NCBI RefSeq assembly: GCF_037893015.1
Contig: NC_133666.1
Span: 468,777,454 to 468,841,453 of the forward strand
Length of the DNA: 64,000 nt
Source of the DNA: Macrotis lagotis
Taxonomy: Eukaryota > Chordata > Mammalia > Peramelemorphia > Peramelidae
Reading direction: 5' to 3'
Part shown: one piece after another, positions 46,990 through 58,194 of the stretch
Layout of the letters: every line of letters begins with the position of its first letter
Position numbering within the stretch: the stretch's first letter is position 1
The notes under the pieces: model-generated
What the model was told of the DNA's origin: nothing
Database searches by the model: none
The model's input: only the letters and a program-made list of their open reading frames with translations
Translations under genes and position numbers: made by a program

Positions 46990-47565
46990 TGGACTTGGAA
47001 AGGCATTAACAATATTAACTTTCCCCTTACCCTAAGGCTTAGAACTTGCTTTAGTTCCTTCTCCAGGTTCTTTAAGGTTCCAGGATTCATCTGAATTCTA
47101 CAACTTCAAGACTTTCAGTTGTGAAAAGCTCCTAGTGATTCTCAGATTTGCTTTACATTAAAATGCCACTTTACAAAGGAAAGACAAAAGAAACCAAGGG
47201 ATTTCTAAGTAAGAATTAAGATGCTCTTGCATTGTTGCTATTTCTATATTTTGTTCTACAGTCTTATCTGGGTCTGTTCTGTTTTTAAAGTAACCTTAAA
47301 AGAATGACGCTCCTGAGAATGATTATCAGGATCAGAGTTGGAAAAATCTTGAGAGAGAATAGATCTTATGACTTCTGGAATAGAGATGATACAATATTGT
47401 TCCAGAATCTCTTCAGAGAGAAGTCTCAGAAGGAGAAAAATCTAATATGTACACCTTAATCAAGGTAATATCATGAATTATTATAACTATTATCATTAGC
47501 TAGGATTCTTATTATTATCAAAACTTTTTAATTCTCCCAATACCATGTCTTCTTTCCTCTCTTCT
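46990..47565. other. Unassigned intergenic sequence
   Basis: No feature recognised. Confidence 0.5.
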
Positions 47566-47569
47566 TCAA

Positions 47570-47740
47570 TCAATTACTAGCTATGTGACTTGGCACAAGT
47601 CATTTAACTTTTCTAAATTTCATTTTCCTTTATCTATAAAATGGGGATACACCATAGGGTTATTGGGAGAATCACATGAAATTGTGTGTTTATGTTTGTA
47701 GCTTTGTGAGCCTTCAGATATTCTGGAACTGTTATTATTG
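47570..47740 (+). mobile_element. MIR remnant
   Basis: TTACTAGCTATGTGACTTGGCACAAGTCATTTAAC, TCATTTTCCTTTATCTATAAAATGGGG, GGTTATTGGGAGAATCACATG. Confidence 0.65.
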
Positions 47741-47764
47741 TCATTACTACCCTGCATGGAGGCT

Positions 47765-47935
47765 ATTTCCTAAAATCTATACATCAAATTGATCAATAAT
47801 TTATTAAGTGCTTATTAGGCATTAGGCATAGAAAGACAAAAATGAAATCATACTCCTCTGGGAGTCTACATTTGAATGGAAGTAGAAAACACGGACACAT
47901 GTAAATGTATAGAAAAATAAGATTGTATATTGTTC
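47765..47935 (+). mobile_element. Fragment of the same old repeat
   Basis: TTTATTAAGTGCTTATTAGGCATTAGGC...TCTGGGAGTCTACATTTGAATGGAAG, directly before an L1 3' end. Confidence 0.45.
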
Positions 47936-47944
47936 TATTAGAAA

Positions 47945-48385
47945 CCAGGAAGGTTGGGAATTCAGAGAAGCCTGGAAGGATTTGCATGAACTGATGCTGA
48001 GTGAGATGAGCAGAACAGAACCAGCAACATGGGGTTGATGACCAATCTTAATGGACTTGCTCATTTCAATAACACAACCATCAGGGACAATTTTAGGGTA
48101 TCTGTGATGGAGAATACCATCTGTATCCAAAGAAAGGATTGTGGAATTTAAACAAAGACTAAAGACTATTACCTTTAATTTTAAAAAAAAGTTATTTTAT
48201 TATGTAATTTTGATCTCTTATATGTTATTTTTTCCTTAAGGATATGATTTCTTTCTCAACCCATTCAATTTTGATCAATGTATAGCATGGAAACAATGTA
48301 AAGACTATCAGACTGCTTTCTGTGGGGTGGGGGGAAGGAAATGAAATTGGGGAAAATTGTAAAATTTTTTAAAAATTAAAAAAAA
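47945..48385 (+). mobile_element. L1 3' end
   Basis: AAGCCTGGAAGGATTTGCATGAACTGATGCTGAGTGAGATGAGCAGAA to a T-rich 3' UTR ending GGGGAAAATTGTAAAATTTTTT and an A-rich tail. Same 3' UTR type as the minus copies at 41,165 and 52,320. Confidence 0.8.
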
Positions 48386-48714
48386 GAAAGAAAATAAGAA
48401 TATACTCAAGATCACTGCAGTCAGATTGGGTCGAACAATAGTTTTGTCCATTCTACTTTTGTCAATTCACTTCAGTTCAGCACTTTTATGAATTCTGATA
48501 TTATTGATCTTCATTTGCATTTTCAACCAAGATTAACCATGAGATGGTGCCTTTTATTTGACTTATTGTATCTCTATATCTAAAGAATACAGAAGTTCAA
48601 ATAATAATTACAAGAGATGCTATTTCTTATATATGTAGATTTTGGTCCATGATCTCAGAGGTAAAGATCTGGTTTTGTCTTTCAATGGGAAATCACAAAT
48701 GAAACCGAATATGT

Positions 48715-49470
48715 TTAGCTTTTTTTTTTTGTGGTGGCAAAGAATTGGAAATTGAGGGAATGCCCATTGATTGGGGAATGACTGAACAAGTTACAGTATA
48801 TGAATATTATGGAGTACTATTGTTCTATAAGAAATCATGAATAGTGGGACTCTAAAGAGGCATGGAAAGAATGAGAGGAATTGATTCTGAATGAAGGGAG
48901 CAGAACCAAGAGAACATTATTCACATTAAAACTTACATTGTGATTTGATAAACTTTGATGAATACAGTTCTTCTGAGCAGTTCTGAGAGCTAGGTCAACC
49001 CTGGATAAGCTTCTATGGATAATGCCAGCCACATCCAGAACCCCCCCCCCCCAAAAAAAAATAACAAAAACAAACTACAGAATCTGAATGAACACTATGT
49101 TCACTTTTTTGGGGGGGGGTTGCTAGGCAATGGGGTTAAGTGGCTTGCCCAAGGCCACACAGCTAGGTAATTATTAAGTGTCTGAGGCTGATTTGAACTC
49201 AGGTACTACTGACTTCAGGGCCGATGCTCTATCCACTGCACCACCTAGCCGCCCCATGTTCATTTTTGAAAAATTTCTCCTATGTTTTCCTTCCTATTCC
49301 ATGGTTTTCTTCTTTTTTCATTAAATGTATTTTGTGTAAACACAAATGTACGTGTTCAATGTTCACGAGACTGTTTGCTGCCGAGGGGAGGGTAATTGTA
49401 TAACATAAATATTCATGTGGATGAATGTTGAGAAACTTTTATAATATATAATTAGAAAAGCAATCAAATC
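48715..49470 (+). mobile_element. L1 ORF2 end and 3' UTR
   Basis: GTGGCAAAGAATTGGAAATTGAGGGAATGCCCATTGATTGGGG, GAGCAGAACCAAGAGAACATT, then a C12A9 run at 49,041-49,060 and the 3' UTR. Split by the SINE at 49,111-49,255. Confidence 0.8.
49111..49255 (-). mobile_element. WSINE1-like SINE, minus strand, in L1 tail
   Basis: CAATGGGGTTAAGTGGCTTG to CACCTAGCCGCCCC. Flanked by ATGTTCACTTTT (49,097) and ATGTTCATTTTT (49,256). The expected T-run of the tail is now a run of nine G. Confidence 0.88.
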
Positions 49471-49767
49471 TCAATAAGAAAAAAGAAACTGAATGACTTT
49501 CTAATTCTAGCTTTTTAACTATGTTGAAAAGTGTGCTCCTTTCTTGAGTATAAATCTATCTTGGGCTGTTCTAGAGCTTAATACCATTTGATGTAAGTTG
49601 TTGAGGAAATTTGTGTGACTTGAATTTCTTTTTCATCCCTTGACAATTTATGTTACAATATAACCTGACAGTTTTCATTTCCATATCCCCAATGAACTTC
49701 TTTAGTTTAGCATAATATCAAGCAAATAATTACCATAATGACAACAAATGAATTCTCACTATGTGTA

Positions 49768-49866
49768 AGATATATATGTGTGTATATATATATACATATA
49801 TATATATATTTCTATTACCCCCACACTGCCTTTAAATAATATATATATATACATATATATGTATAT
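49768..49866 (+). repeat. Two (TA)n tracts flanking unique sequence
   Basis: TATATATGTGTGTATATATATA... to 49,809 and ATATATATACATATATATGTATA from 49,840, separated by about 30 bases with CCCCCACACTGCC. Confidence 0.9.
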
Positions 49867-49999
49867 TAGGATGTTTGTTTATTTAAAGATAAAACAAATG
49901 AAGTTCATCATCTGCTTTTTAAATTAAAAATCTTCTTTAACATACTACCATAGGTTTTAGAAACTAAGAAAACAATATGGGGCAAAGCGACTAAGTGGA

Positions 50000-51490
50000 G
50001 TCAGATCTAAAACTATATTATAAAGTGGTAGTACTAAGAAATAGTTATGAATTAGATACAAAAGATACAAATAAATGACCAGTAATCTACTATCTGAAAA
50101 ACTCAAAGACTCCAGTTTTGGGGATAACAGCTCACTCTGACAAAAACTGATGGAAAAACTGAAAAATAGTATGACAGAAACTAGGCATAGACCATCATCT
50201 CACAATCAATATCAAGATAAGGTTGAAATGGTATGGGATGATTCCATAAGCCAATCAGGAGAAAAAGGAATAGATCTAAAGAGAGAGAGGAGGAGTTTAT
50301 GATAAAACAAGAGAAAGAAAACATTATAAATTGCAAAATAGATAATTTCAGCTACATTAAATTAAACAAGTTTTTGCAAATAAAACCAATACAACCAAGA
50401 TTAGAATGAATGCAGAAAGCTGGGATACAATTTTCATAGCTAATGTTTCTGATATAGGACTCATTTCTAAATGAAAACTGAGTCAAATTTATAAGAATAC
50501 AATTCATTTTCTAGTTAATATGGTCAAAAGATATGAACAGCCACTTTTCAGATTAAGAAATTAAAGCTATATTAAAAATGCAAATTAAAAACTCTCAAAT
50601 ACCACTTTGCACCTATCAGACTGGCTAGAATGACAAAAAAAATTTTTAAAAGAAAATGATCAATCAAACCATCAAGAAAATAGGGGAAAACTGGGACTCT
50701 AATGCACTGTTTGTGGAGTTGTGAACTAATCCAACCATTCTGGAGAGCAATTTGGAACTATGTCCAAAGGGTAATAAAATTGTACATATCCTTTGATTCA
50801 GCAATATCACTACAAGGTTTGTATCACAAAGAAATCATAAAAAAGGGAAAAGGACCTACAAAGTACAAAAATATTTAAAGCAGTAATGGCAAAGAATTGT
50901 AAATTGAGGGGATACCCATCAACTGGGAAATGACTGAATAAGTTATATGAATGTAATGGAATACTATTGTCCTGTAAGAAATCATGAGTGATTGGCGTTT
51001 AGAAAAATCTCTAAAGACCATGAACTGATGCTGACTGAAGTAAATAGAACCAGGAGAACTTTGTATACATTAACAGCAACATTTGGATATGGACTCAGCT
51101 ACTCTCAGCAGTTCAGTGATTAAGGACAATTCTGAGTGACCCATTATGTAAAATTCCATCCACATCTAGAGGAAAAAACTATGGAGTCTGAATGCAGAGC
51201 AAAACATACTATGTTCATTTTTAAAAGCTTCTTTAATTTTTTTCTTTCTTTCTCATAGTTTTCCCCCCTTAGCTTTAATTTTTCTTTCAGTACATGACTA
51301 ACACGAAAATTTTTTAAACACAATTGTACATGTACAACCTATATCAAATTGTCTGCCATGGGGAAGGGGAAAAGAAAGGAGGGTGGTAGAAAAATATGGA
51401 ACTCAAAAGTTTGCAAATGTATAAATGATGGAAAATATTTTTACATAAAATTATAAAAATAAATTTAAGAATTAAAAAATAAATTTAAAG
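50000..51490 (+). mobile_element. L1 ORF2 C-terminal region and 3' UTR
   Basis: GCAAAATAGATAATTTCAGC...CAAGTTTTTGCAAATAAAACC, GACTCATTTCTAAATGAAAACTGAGTCAAATTTATAAG, CCAACCATTCTGGAGAGCAATTTGG, CCATCAACTGGGAAATGACTG, then 3' UTR and A-rich tail to 51,510. Several internal deletions. Confidence 0.85.
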
Positions 51491-51509
51491 AAAGAAAAAG
51501 AAAAAAGAA

Positions 51510-52315
51510 AGAATACTAGTTTTGGACTCAGAAGATTTAGGTTCCTCTATTAGTTTCTAAAATTTAAAGGCAATGTGATCCTTTTTAAAAATTGATACCA
51601 CAAGAAATCCATAGATCTTGATAGGCATTATTGAATCATTTATCAATTTCCAGATGAAATATTCTGGGATTTATTTAGAAGCACATAGGTTATTATATAC
51701 ATAGATTCTATTTCTCATAACTCTTGCAATGTAGCTCAAGATTAACAGCTGATTTCTACACCGCAGCAACTTTGTAAGAGGTTGATGTCTACATAATACT
51801 CAGCATTTGAATGACAAATGAAAAATGTAAGTATTCAAATATTTCCAAACATCCACTTTTTAACACAGTTGTAGGCAGGACATAATTTATCCCGGTTTTA
51901 GGATTAGAATAAAATGAGACAATTATAGGTCAACCAATAGTTCATAAAAGTAAGTTTACTTAGTCATTGAAAAGAAAGAATAATAAATAAGGCTACAATA
52001 TTGGTTCAGGTAGATATGACTCCACCTTGTTTCCATCAGAAAACCTGTCTAGTTAGCAGGGTGTGTTAAATATGGTGAGTCAGATGGCAGTAGGGTATCT
52101 GCCAAATCTGAAGGGCAACTTACTTCTTAAAGTCTGACTTTGATACCTTAGGTAACCAGAAAGCAACATAAATTACTTAATCCTTAACCTCTTGGACCAA
52201 TAAAGTATCAGGGCAGCTTTTCTACCTTAGGTTCCATTCCATTCACATATGGAACCTAAGCTAAATGTCTGATATTTCTATCATAGACATTATAAAGCCA
52301 TCTAGATGAATTATT
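51510..52315. other. Unassigned intergenic sequence
   Basis: Only the 12 bp hairpin at 52,226-52,260 stands out. Confidence 0.5.
52226..52260 (+). repeat. Perfect 12 bp hairpin
   Basis: CTTAGGTTCCAT (52,226-52,237) and ATGGAACCTAAG (52,249-52,260) are perfect reverse complements around an 11 base loop. Confidence 0.95.
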
Positions 52316-52319
52316 TTTT

Positions 52320-52740
52320 CTTTTTTTAAGAAAGATTTTATTTGAGTTTTACAATTTTCCCCCCATTCTTGCTTCCCTCCCCCCAACCCTCACAGGAGGC
52401 ATTCTGTTAGTCTTTACATTGTTTCCATAGTATATATTGATCTCAGTTGAATGTGATGAGAGAAAAATCATATCCTTAAGGAAGAAAAATAAAGTATAGC
52501 AAAATTACATAATAAGATGATTTTTTTTCTAAATTGACGGTAATAGTCTTTGATCTTTGTTCAAACTCCACAATTCTTTCTCTAGATACAGATGGAATTC
52601 TCCATTGCAGATAGCCCAAAACTGTTCCTGATTGCATTGAAAGAATGAGCAAGTCCATCAAGTTTTATCATCGCCCCCATGTTGCTGTTAGGGTGCACAA
52701 TGTTTTTCTGATTCTGCTCATCTTGCTTAGCAGATGAATG
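52320..52740 (-). mobile_element. L1 3' end, minus strand
   Basis: Plus strand: TTTTACAATTTTCCCCCCATTCTTGCTTCCCTCC, CATATCCTTAAGG, GATTCTGCTCATCTTGCTTAGCA, matching the 3' UTR at 41,165-41,640. Confidence 0.8.
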
Positions 52741-53109
52741 ATTTTTTTTCACAAAAAACTTTGTCATTAAAGGTAAAAACCTCAAGTGATGATCTGAAGG
52801 AAAGAATATTATATGTCATAATTAATAAATTATAATAAATCCCTTAACTAGACTATGCTTCAATTTTCTCATGTTTTTAAAAGTATTTTGAGGTCAAAGG
52901 AAATTGTCTAATAAATAGAATTTTTAAATGAACATTATCATTACTAGTTAGAGACTTAGCCTTTGTGAGAAAAGTACTGTCAGAGATAATATTAAGGATA
53001 TATTTGACTGGAAAAGGAAATGTACCAATAATGTGTAAGGAATAAGGGAAAACAGAAGGAAAAGCCTGAACATTATAATGGTATCTTTAAGATTTTAAAG
53101 GACACTGAA

Positions 53110-53570
53110 GGGGTGTCACTCAATTTGAAAATGACTGAACAAATAATATCATAATATGTGAATGGAATGGAACACTATTATGCCATAAAGAATGACAAAA
53201 GTTGCAGTTATAGAGAAACCTAAGAAGACATTATGAAATGATAAGAGTAAACTGAATAGAATATTGTTGTCATTACAAAGGCAAATTATTTAGAAAATAT
53301 TCAGAACTCTCTTCAATGCAATGATCATGATTTCCAGTGAATTATTAATGAAGCATGCTATACAGCTTCTGACAGGATTGTGTCTTAATTGATTCTAGAA
53401 GCACAATGAACATAAATTTTTCTATGTCAATTTGAGAATTTGCTTTTTTTGACTATGTATATTTCCCCCTCCTCAATCTAGAGAAAGTGGTGGGTAGGAG
53501 AAAAGACATGTCAATTAAGTGAAAAAAATTAAAAGCAAAACAGAAAAATTATTAAAGGAAATCCTCCCCC
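53110..53570 (+). mobile_element. Old L1 3' end
   Basis: AAAATGACTGAACAAATAATATCATAATATG...GAATGGAACACTATTATGCCATAAAGAATGA then a diverged 3' UTR. Confidence 0.6.
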
Positions 53571-53939
53571 CAAAGTCTCCAGAACATTGAGGTATTAAAG
53601 TCTCTCTTGAATGTATGTGGAAAACATGGATAAGAGTTACTCATGAGCAGACATGATTAAATTGTGGTATGTTCATTTGGAAGGACTACTCACATTGAAA
53701 AATGAACACGTCTATTAAAGCAATGAAATATTATGGAGGCAAACTGTATTGTATAAGATATCTCTATTAGTTCATAAACTTGGGAAAAAATTATCCCTAT
53801 TTGAGTGTTTCAAAGTTAGCTGTAGAAAGTTGATTTCTCTGTCATGCTCATAGGAACCTTATCATCTTGGCATTTAGATTTATCTGTACTATCTGAATGA
53901 AGGGAACAGTGAAGTGATCCTCTCAAAACTTCTATTTAA

Positions 53940-54150
53940 GAAGTGGGCCTAGGCCAGTCATCTCTCTTTTCTCACCTAGATACAACTCCTTTGACAGATA
54001 CCTTCCCTCCCTCTCCCTGCTTTTCATCTCTCTTTTTGTGTCTTAGCTTTTCCTTTTAGATTCTTAAGTCTTTCTTTTTCATATTTATATCCTTTGCACT
54101 TAATACATCCCATCAATTAATAAGTATTTAATAAATTTTATTTACTGACT
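53940..54150 (+). mobile_element. Probable L2 3' end
   Basis: CTCACCTAGATACAACTCC...CTTCCCTCCCTCTCC...TTAAGTCTTTC...TAATAAGTATTTAATAAATTTT. Confidence 0.4.
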
Positions 54151-54230
54151 GAAAAAGATCCTGCAGAATAAGAATATAACAACTAAAAAATAAGAGTGGT
54201 AATCTTTGCATCAATCTTTGGAAAAAACAT

Positions 54231-54283
54231 GTATAATGTATGTATAAACTGATATTACTTAACTATGGCTCTGAATTATCCAG
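54231..54283 (+). repeat. Left arm of 53 bp inverted repeat
   Basis: GTATAATGTATGTATAAACT...CTGAATTATCCAG. Its reverse complement recurs at 55,050-55,101 with one substitution and a one-base indel. Flanks outside and inside the arms share nothing. Confidence 0.95.
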
Positions 54284-54561
54284 GGCAATTACCTAGACCA
54301 ACTGTTAGTCCTCAAATATGTTTATCTGTACTACATTACAAATTATATAACAGTAAAATTTTAACTATGTGGATCCTTTTTGGGTGAATTTCCTGGAGAT
54401 TTGAATATGTACCTTTCAAAACAACAGACTTAAAACATCTTGATGGAAATATTTCTAAAATAAAATACAACCCTATTTGAAAATAAGTTCATCAAATGTT
54501 AGAGAAAGAAGGAATCAAAGATGATCTCAACTAATCTTTTCCTTGTACAGATAATGAGAAC

Positions 54562-54680
54562 TATAGTGGTAAAATGTACACTAATACATATAGTGGTAAA
54601 ATATATACTATATATTTTATATATACTATATATATATATATATATATACTATGATATATATATAATATAAAATATACACT
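54562..54680 (+). repeat. AT-rich duplicated tract
   Basis: TATAGTGGTAAAAT occurs twice 27 bases apart, followed by interrupted (TA)n and ATACACTAATA again near 54,675. Local slippage duplications. Confidence 0.85.
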
Positions 54681-54697
54681 AATAAATAATAGAGTGG

Positions 54698-54960
54698 GAA
54701 GGCAACTAGGTGGTACAATAGATAGAGAGCTGACCTTGGAGTTAAGAGGAGTTTGAATCTGGCCTCAGATACTTACCAGTTATATGACCTTGGGTAAGTC
54801 ACTTAACCCTGATTGCCTCATATATATATCTGGTCACTGGATCCAGATGACTATTGATTTAGCACAGCACTCCTTCACTCAAATACAATTTAAGTGCTTG
54901 TCATGGCATTACTCCCCTGACAAAATATCATCAAAGGAGTGATAATTCCACAGTTACCAA
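54698..54960 (+). mobile_element. tRNA-derived SINE with long unique 3' domain
   Basis: Head GGCAACTAGGTGGTACAATA, box B GTTTGAATCTG, then CTGGTCACTGGATCCAGATG...TTAGCACAGCACTCC...GCTTGTCATGGCATTACTCC. It lies between the arms of the inverted repeat at 54,231/55,101. Confidence 0.65.
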
Positions 54961-55049
54961 GGTTCTTTTTACTCTGAATGCAATATCTCTTTTTGGAGAT
55001 ATCTCATTTTTTACTTAAGTAGACTATGCCAAAAATAATTTAACTTTTT

Positions 55050-55101
55050 CTGGATAATTCAGAGCCATAGTTAGGAATATCAGTTTATACATACATTATA
55101 C
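55050..55101 (-). repeat. Right arm of 53 bp inverted repeat
   Basis: CTGGATAATTCAGAGCC...ACATACATTATAC, partner of 54,231-54,283. The 766 bp between the arms hold AT repeats and an old SINE. Confidence 0.95.
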
Positions 55102-55104
55102 TTA

Positions 55105-55985
55105 ACTGCTTGTCTTATGAACTGTGTTCCCAGATTACTATGATTAGAATTTATTTGTCATTTCCCCCCTTTTAAGTAGCTTTTCAGTATACTTTTTCAC
55201 AGTCATGATATCAGCTATCACTTCCCAAGGCTGTCAACATGTCTACCATTATCAACCCTTCTAATGATGTATGGTTTTGGAAAATAGAGCACCAAATGTG
55301 TAAAATTTGCATGTAAAGTATGAGTGAATTAGCAGTGAATGAGACCCTGAGGGATTCTCCATTATGCAAAATTTATGTGACTATTATGATTTCTATTTTG
55401 ACCATTCAGAAACTTGACTTGTGACCTTCTGGTTTTTCTTTATTTGTTTTCTAACTAGATGAAAAACAGAGTTTGTGTTATCATCCAAATATTCAGAATT
55501 GGCCTGTACATTTGCTTGAAATTTGTGTATACATACATTTATGTATGCAAATGCATACACATACATTAAGATAAAACACATTAACCAGAATACATACATT
55601 CATGCAAACATATGCTCAATGAAAACAAATTATAAAAATTTAGAGGTCACAAAAATGGAGCTAGAAGCAACCTTAGAGATCATTTGATCTCATCTCCTAA
55701 TGTTATGTTATTATAAATCTTGAAATCCTTTCCAATCAATTAATTAAATAGCAGCAGTATATTTTGATGCAGAAACTAAAATAGAAATCCAAAATTCTTA
55801 TATTTGCTTTTAGGACCTTGGAAGATTTTTAACATGTTAGGTGATTTACTAAAGGTCTCACAAGGTAGTAAAAATTAAAACCCAGGTTGCTAGGAACTCC
55901 AAATACATTGTCCTTCCTTTTATACCATATTATCACCCTCCCACATGTCCCTTTTAATCATCACTATTAGCAGAAGAAGTAGCAT
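55105..55985. other. Unassigned intergenic sequence
   Basis: AT-rich. 55,520-55,620 is rich in ATACAT words. No gene seen. Confidence 0.5.
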
Positions 55986-55989
55986 AGGC

Positions 55990-56175
55990 ATTTATTTAAG
56001 ATTTACTACAAACTTGGAAGGTGGGGAATGCAAATATTATTCTTTCCATTATACAAATGAGATAACTGAGACTCAGAGAAAGTAAGTTATTTGTCCAGGA
56101 TCATCTAGTTAATAAATGATTAAGATATCCATTTAGATCTCTCCTCAATCCAAAACCAATGTTCTTTCCACTACA
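55990..56175 (-). mobile_element. MIR remnant, minus strand
   Basis: TCCATTATACAAATGAGATAACTGAGACTCAGAGAAAG...CAATGTTCTTTCCACTACA. Confidence 0.6.
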
Positions 56176-56411
56176 ATGAGCATCTAGTTGTTTAGAGCAT
56201 TAGTGTAAGTACATATAAAGTTCACAAAAATTAAATGTGACTTTTCCTCCAGGTTTACTGTCAATGAACTAGAGAAAGATCTCACCAGAGCCCTTTCTTA
56301 AAACTGGAAGACAGTAGCTCTTAGAGGAAAAAAAAATGAACATTTTATTTTTGGAAGATGGTCTAATCAATCTAATTTTCCCTAAGCAATTTTTTGAAGT
56401 ATTCAGTAAGT

Positions 56412-56437
56412 CATCCATCCATCCATCCATCCATCCT
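56412..56437 (+). repeat. (ATCC)6 microsatellite
   Basis: Six tetranucleotide units. Confidence 0.95.
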
Positions 56438-56550
56438 TCTACTCAGGAAACATTTATTGATCACATTCTATGTTTAAGGTACCATAAAATGTATAACTGA
56501 GAATAATGCCACTGATTAAAGAATACTAATTATTCTGGCTAATTTTATCT

Positions 56551-56738
56551 CAGGGCTATCCGAAATGCAACTGGTGGCATGCCACTTGCAGGGCAATTTT
56601 ATGCAGTTCCCTGTTGGTTTACTAAATACTTTAGTAAACAAAACCAAGCTATCACAGAGCTCTTGATAAACTGGCAAATCAAGATATATTGTTTATTGTT
56701 TCAATAAAATCTTTTAAAAGTAAGGTTGGACAGTCCTG
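56551..56738. mobile_element. hAT-like MITE with perfect 8 bp target duplication
   Basis: Left end CAGGGCTATCC and right end GGACAGTCCTG are inverted repeats with two differences. The element (188 bp) is flanked on both sides by TTTTATCT (56,543-56,550 and 56,739-56,746), the 8 bp duplication that defines hAT elements. No transposase; non-autonomous. Confidence 0.9.
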
Positions 56739-56984
56739 TTTTATCTGATGGATTCCATGGAGATTTGAATAAGCTAGTTTAAAATAATTTTGCCAGTGGT
56801 TTAGCATCAACATCCGGTCAGTTCAGTTGTTTTTTTAAGGATCAGCCCTTTGCTTTGTTCTGTGACTGAGAATATAACTGGTTGCCATGCCTTGTTTTTT
56901 GACATGGGGTTCAAAGTCTTGTAATGCTTTTACTTAAAATAGGTCCATTCTTCATAAATCTCTTGGGCTCTTTTTTTCTTTAAA

Positions 56985-57129
56985 TTTTATTTATTTAAGC
57001 CAATGGGATTAAGTGACTTGCCCAGGGTCACATAGCTAGGCAATTATTAAGTATCTGAGGCTGGCTTTGAACTCAGGTCCTCCTGACTCCAGGGTAGGTG
57101 TTCTATCCACTGTGCCACCTAATGGCCCC
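56985..57129 (-). mobile_element. WSINE1-like SINE, minus strand
   Basis: Begins with the A/T-rich tail, then CCAATGGGATTAAGTGACTTG and ends CCACCTAATGGCCCC. TTGGGCTCTTTTT (56,963-56,975) and TTGGGTTCTTTTT (57,130-57,142) form a 12/13 target duplication. Confidence 0.88.
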
Positions 57130-57299
57130 TTGGGTTCTTTTTAAATGCAGCTAATAACAATTCTTATTCTTCCAGCTTCCCACCACTCACTATTGGAACT
57201 AAGAGCATGGAGTCTTCAAGTAGTTTTCCACCAGTTTTGTGCACCTATAGATGTCAAGCTAGGACCCTAGTTGCAAGGTCTCTTTCCTTCCTAAGTGTA

Positions 57300-57425
57300 A
57301 CTCAGTAGACAGAGGATTTAGGGACAGAGAACCTAGGTTAAAATCCTAGTTCCCCTACTTACTTCCTGTGTGACCTTCCTGGTCTTCCATTGCTTATTTT
57401 TAAAATTAAAGGGTTAGACTAGTTG
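57300..57425 (+). mobile_element. MIR remnant
   Basis: GAGAACCTAGGTTAAAATCCTAGTTCC...ACTTACTTCCTGTGTGACCTT. Confidence 0.5.
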
Positions 57426-57654
57426 GTCTTTAAAGTAATAACTAGTTCCAAATCTATATACTGGTGATCCTTTGGGATCAATTGATTGCCACTTATGCTT
57501 CTCATTGTGACTAAAAAGGAAAATGTTGTCTAAGGAACATAGATTTAAAGTTGGAAGAAACATGAGATGCAATCTAATCTGAAGCCCCCATTTTAGCATT
57601 GAGGAAACTAAGCCAAAGAGGGAAGTTGCATTTCAGATTAATGCTTCCATTATG

Positions 57655-57895
57655 TACAAATGTAAATAATAACGATAATAGGTCACACTTTATATAAGCT
57701 AACTTATTTGAACTTAACAACAGCCTGTAGGGTCAGTATTATTATTATTATTACTACTTTCTTTCTTTATAGAGGAGGAGGCTGAAGCATAGAGAATCAA
57801 AAGAATTTTTCCAGGGTCACTCACCTAATATCTGAGACAGAATTTGAATTCAGCTCTTCCTACTTCATACCCAGCACTTTATCATTACATTACCT
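57655..57895 (-). mobile_element. MIR remnant, minus strand
   Basis: AATAACGATAATAGGTCACAC...CAGCCTGTAGGGTCAGTATTATT...GAGGAGGAGGCTGAAG...GGGTCACTCACCTAAT. Nearly complete MIR; a second short MIR-like piece precedes it at 57,540-57,620. Confidence 0.6.
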
Positions 57896-57969
57896 ATGTT
57901 GTAGAACATCTCATTATTGGTATTGTGTGAATTGGTTAATAATTCAATAACACTCAAATATAATTTATA

Positions 57970-58190
57970 ATACATGTGTGGAGGCAGCTTATATGACTCA
58001 ATGGATGGAATCAGGAAGATGATCCTGAGTTTAGATCTGACCTTAGACACTTACTAGCTGTGTGACTCTGGGCAAATCACTTCAGCCTATTGACTCGGTT
58101 TCCTCATCCATAAATAAGCTGGAGATGGAAAGGCAAACACTCCAGTCTCTGCCAAGAAAGCCCCAAATGGGGTCACAGTTGAAGAGAAAT
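57970..58190 (+). mobile_element. MAR1-type CORE-SINE
   Basis: Diverged head, then GACACTTACTAGCTGTGTGA, GGTTTCCTCATCCATAAAT, GCCAAGAAAGCCCCAAATGG. Confidence 0.7.
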
Positions 58191-58194
58191 AGTT

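Noticed and set aside
54231..55101. DNA transposon with 53 bp terminal inverted repeats
   Set aside because: No target duplication flanks the arms (…AAAACAT and CTTAACT…) and the interior consists of unrelated repeats.
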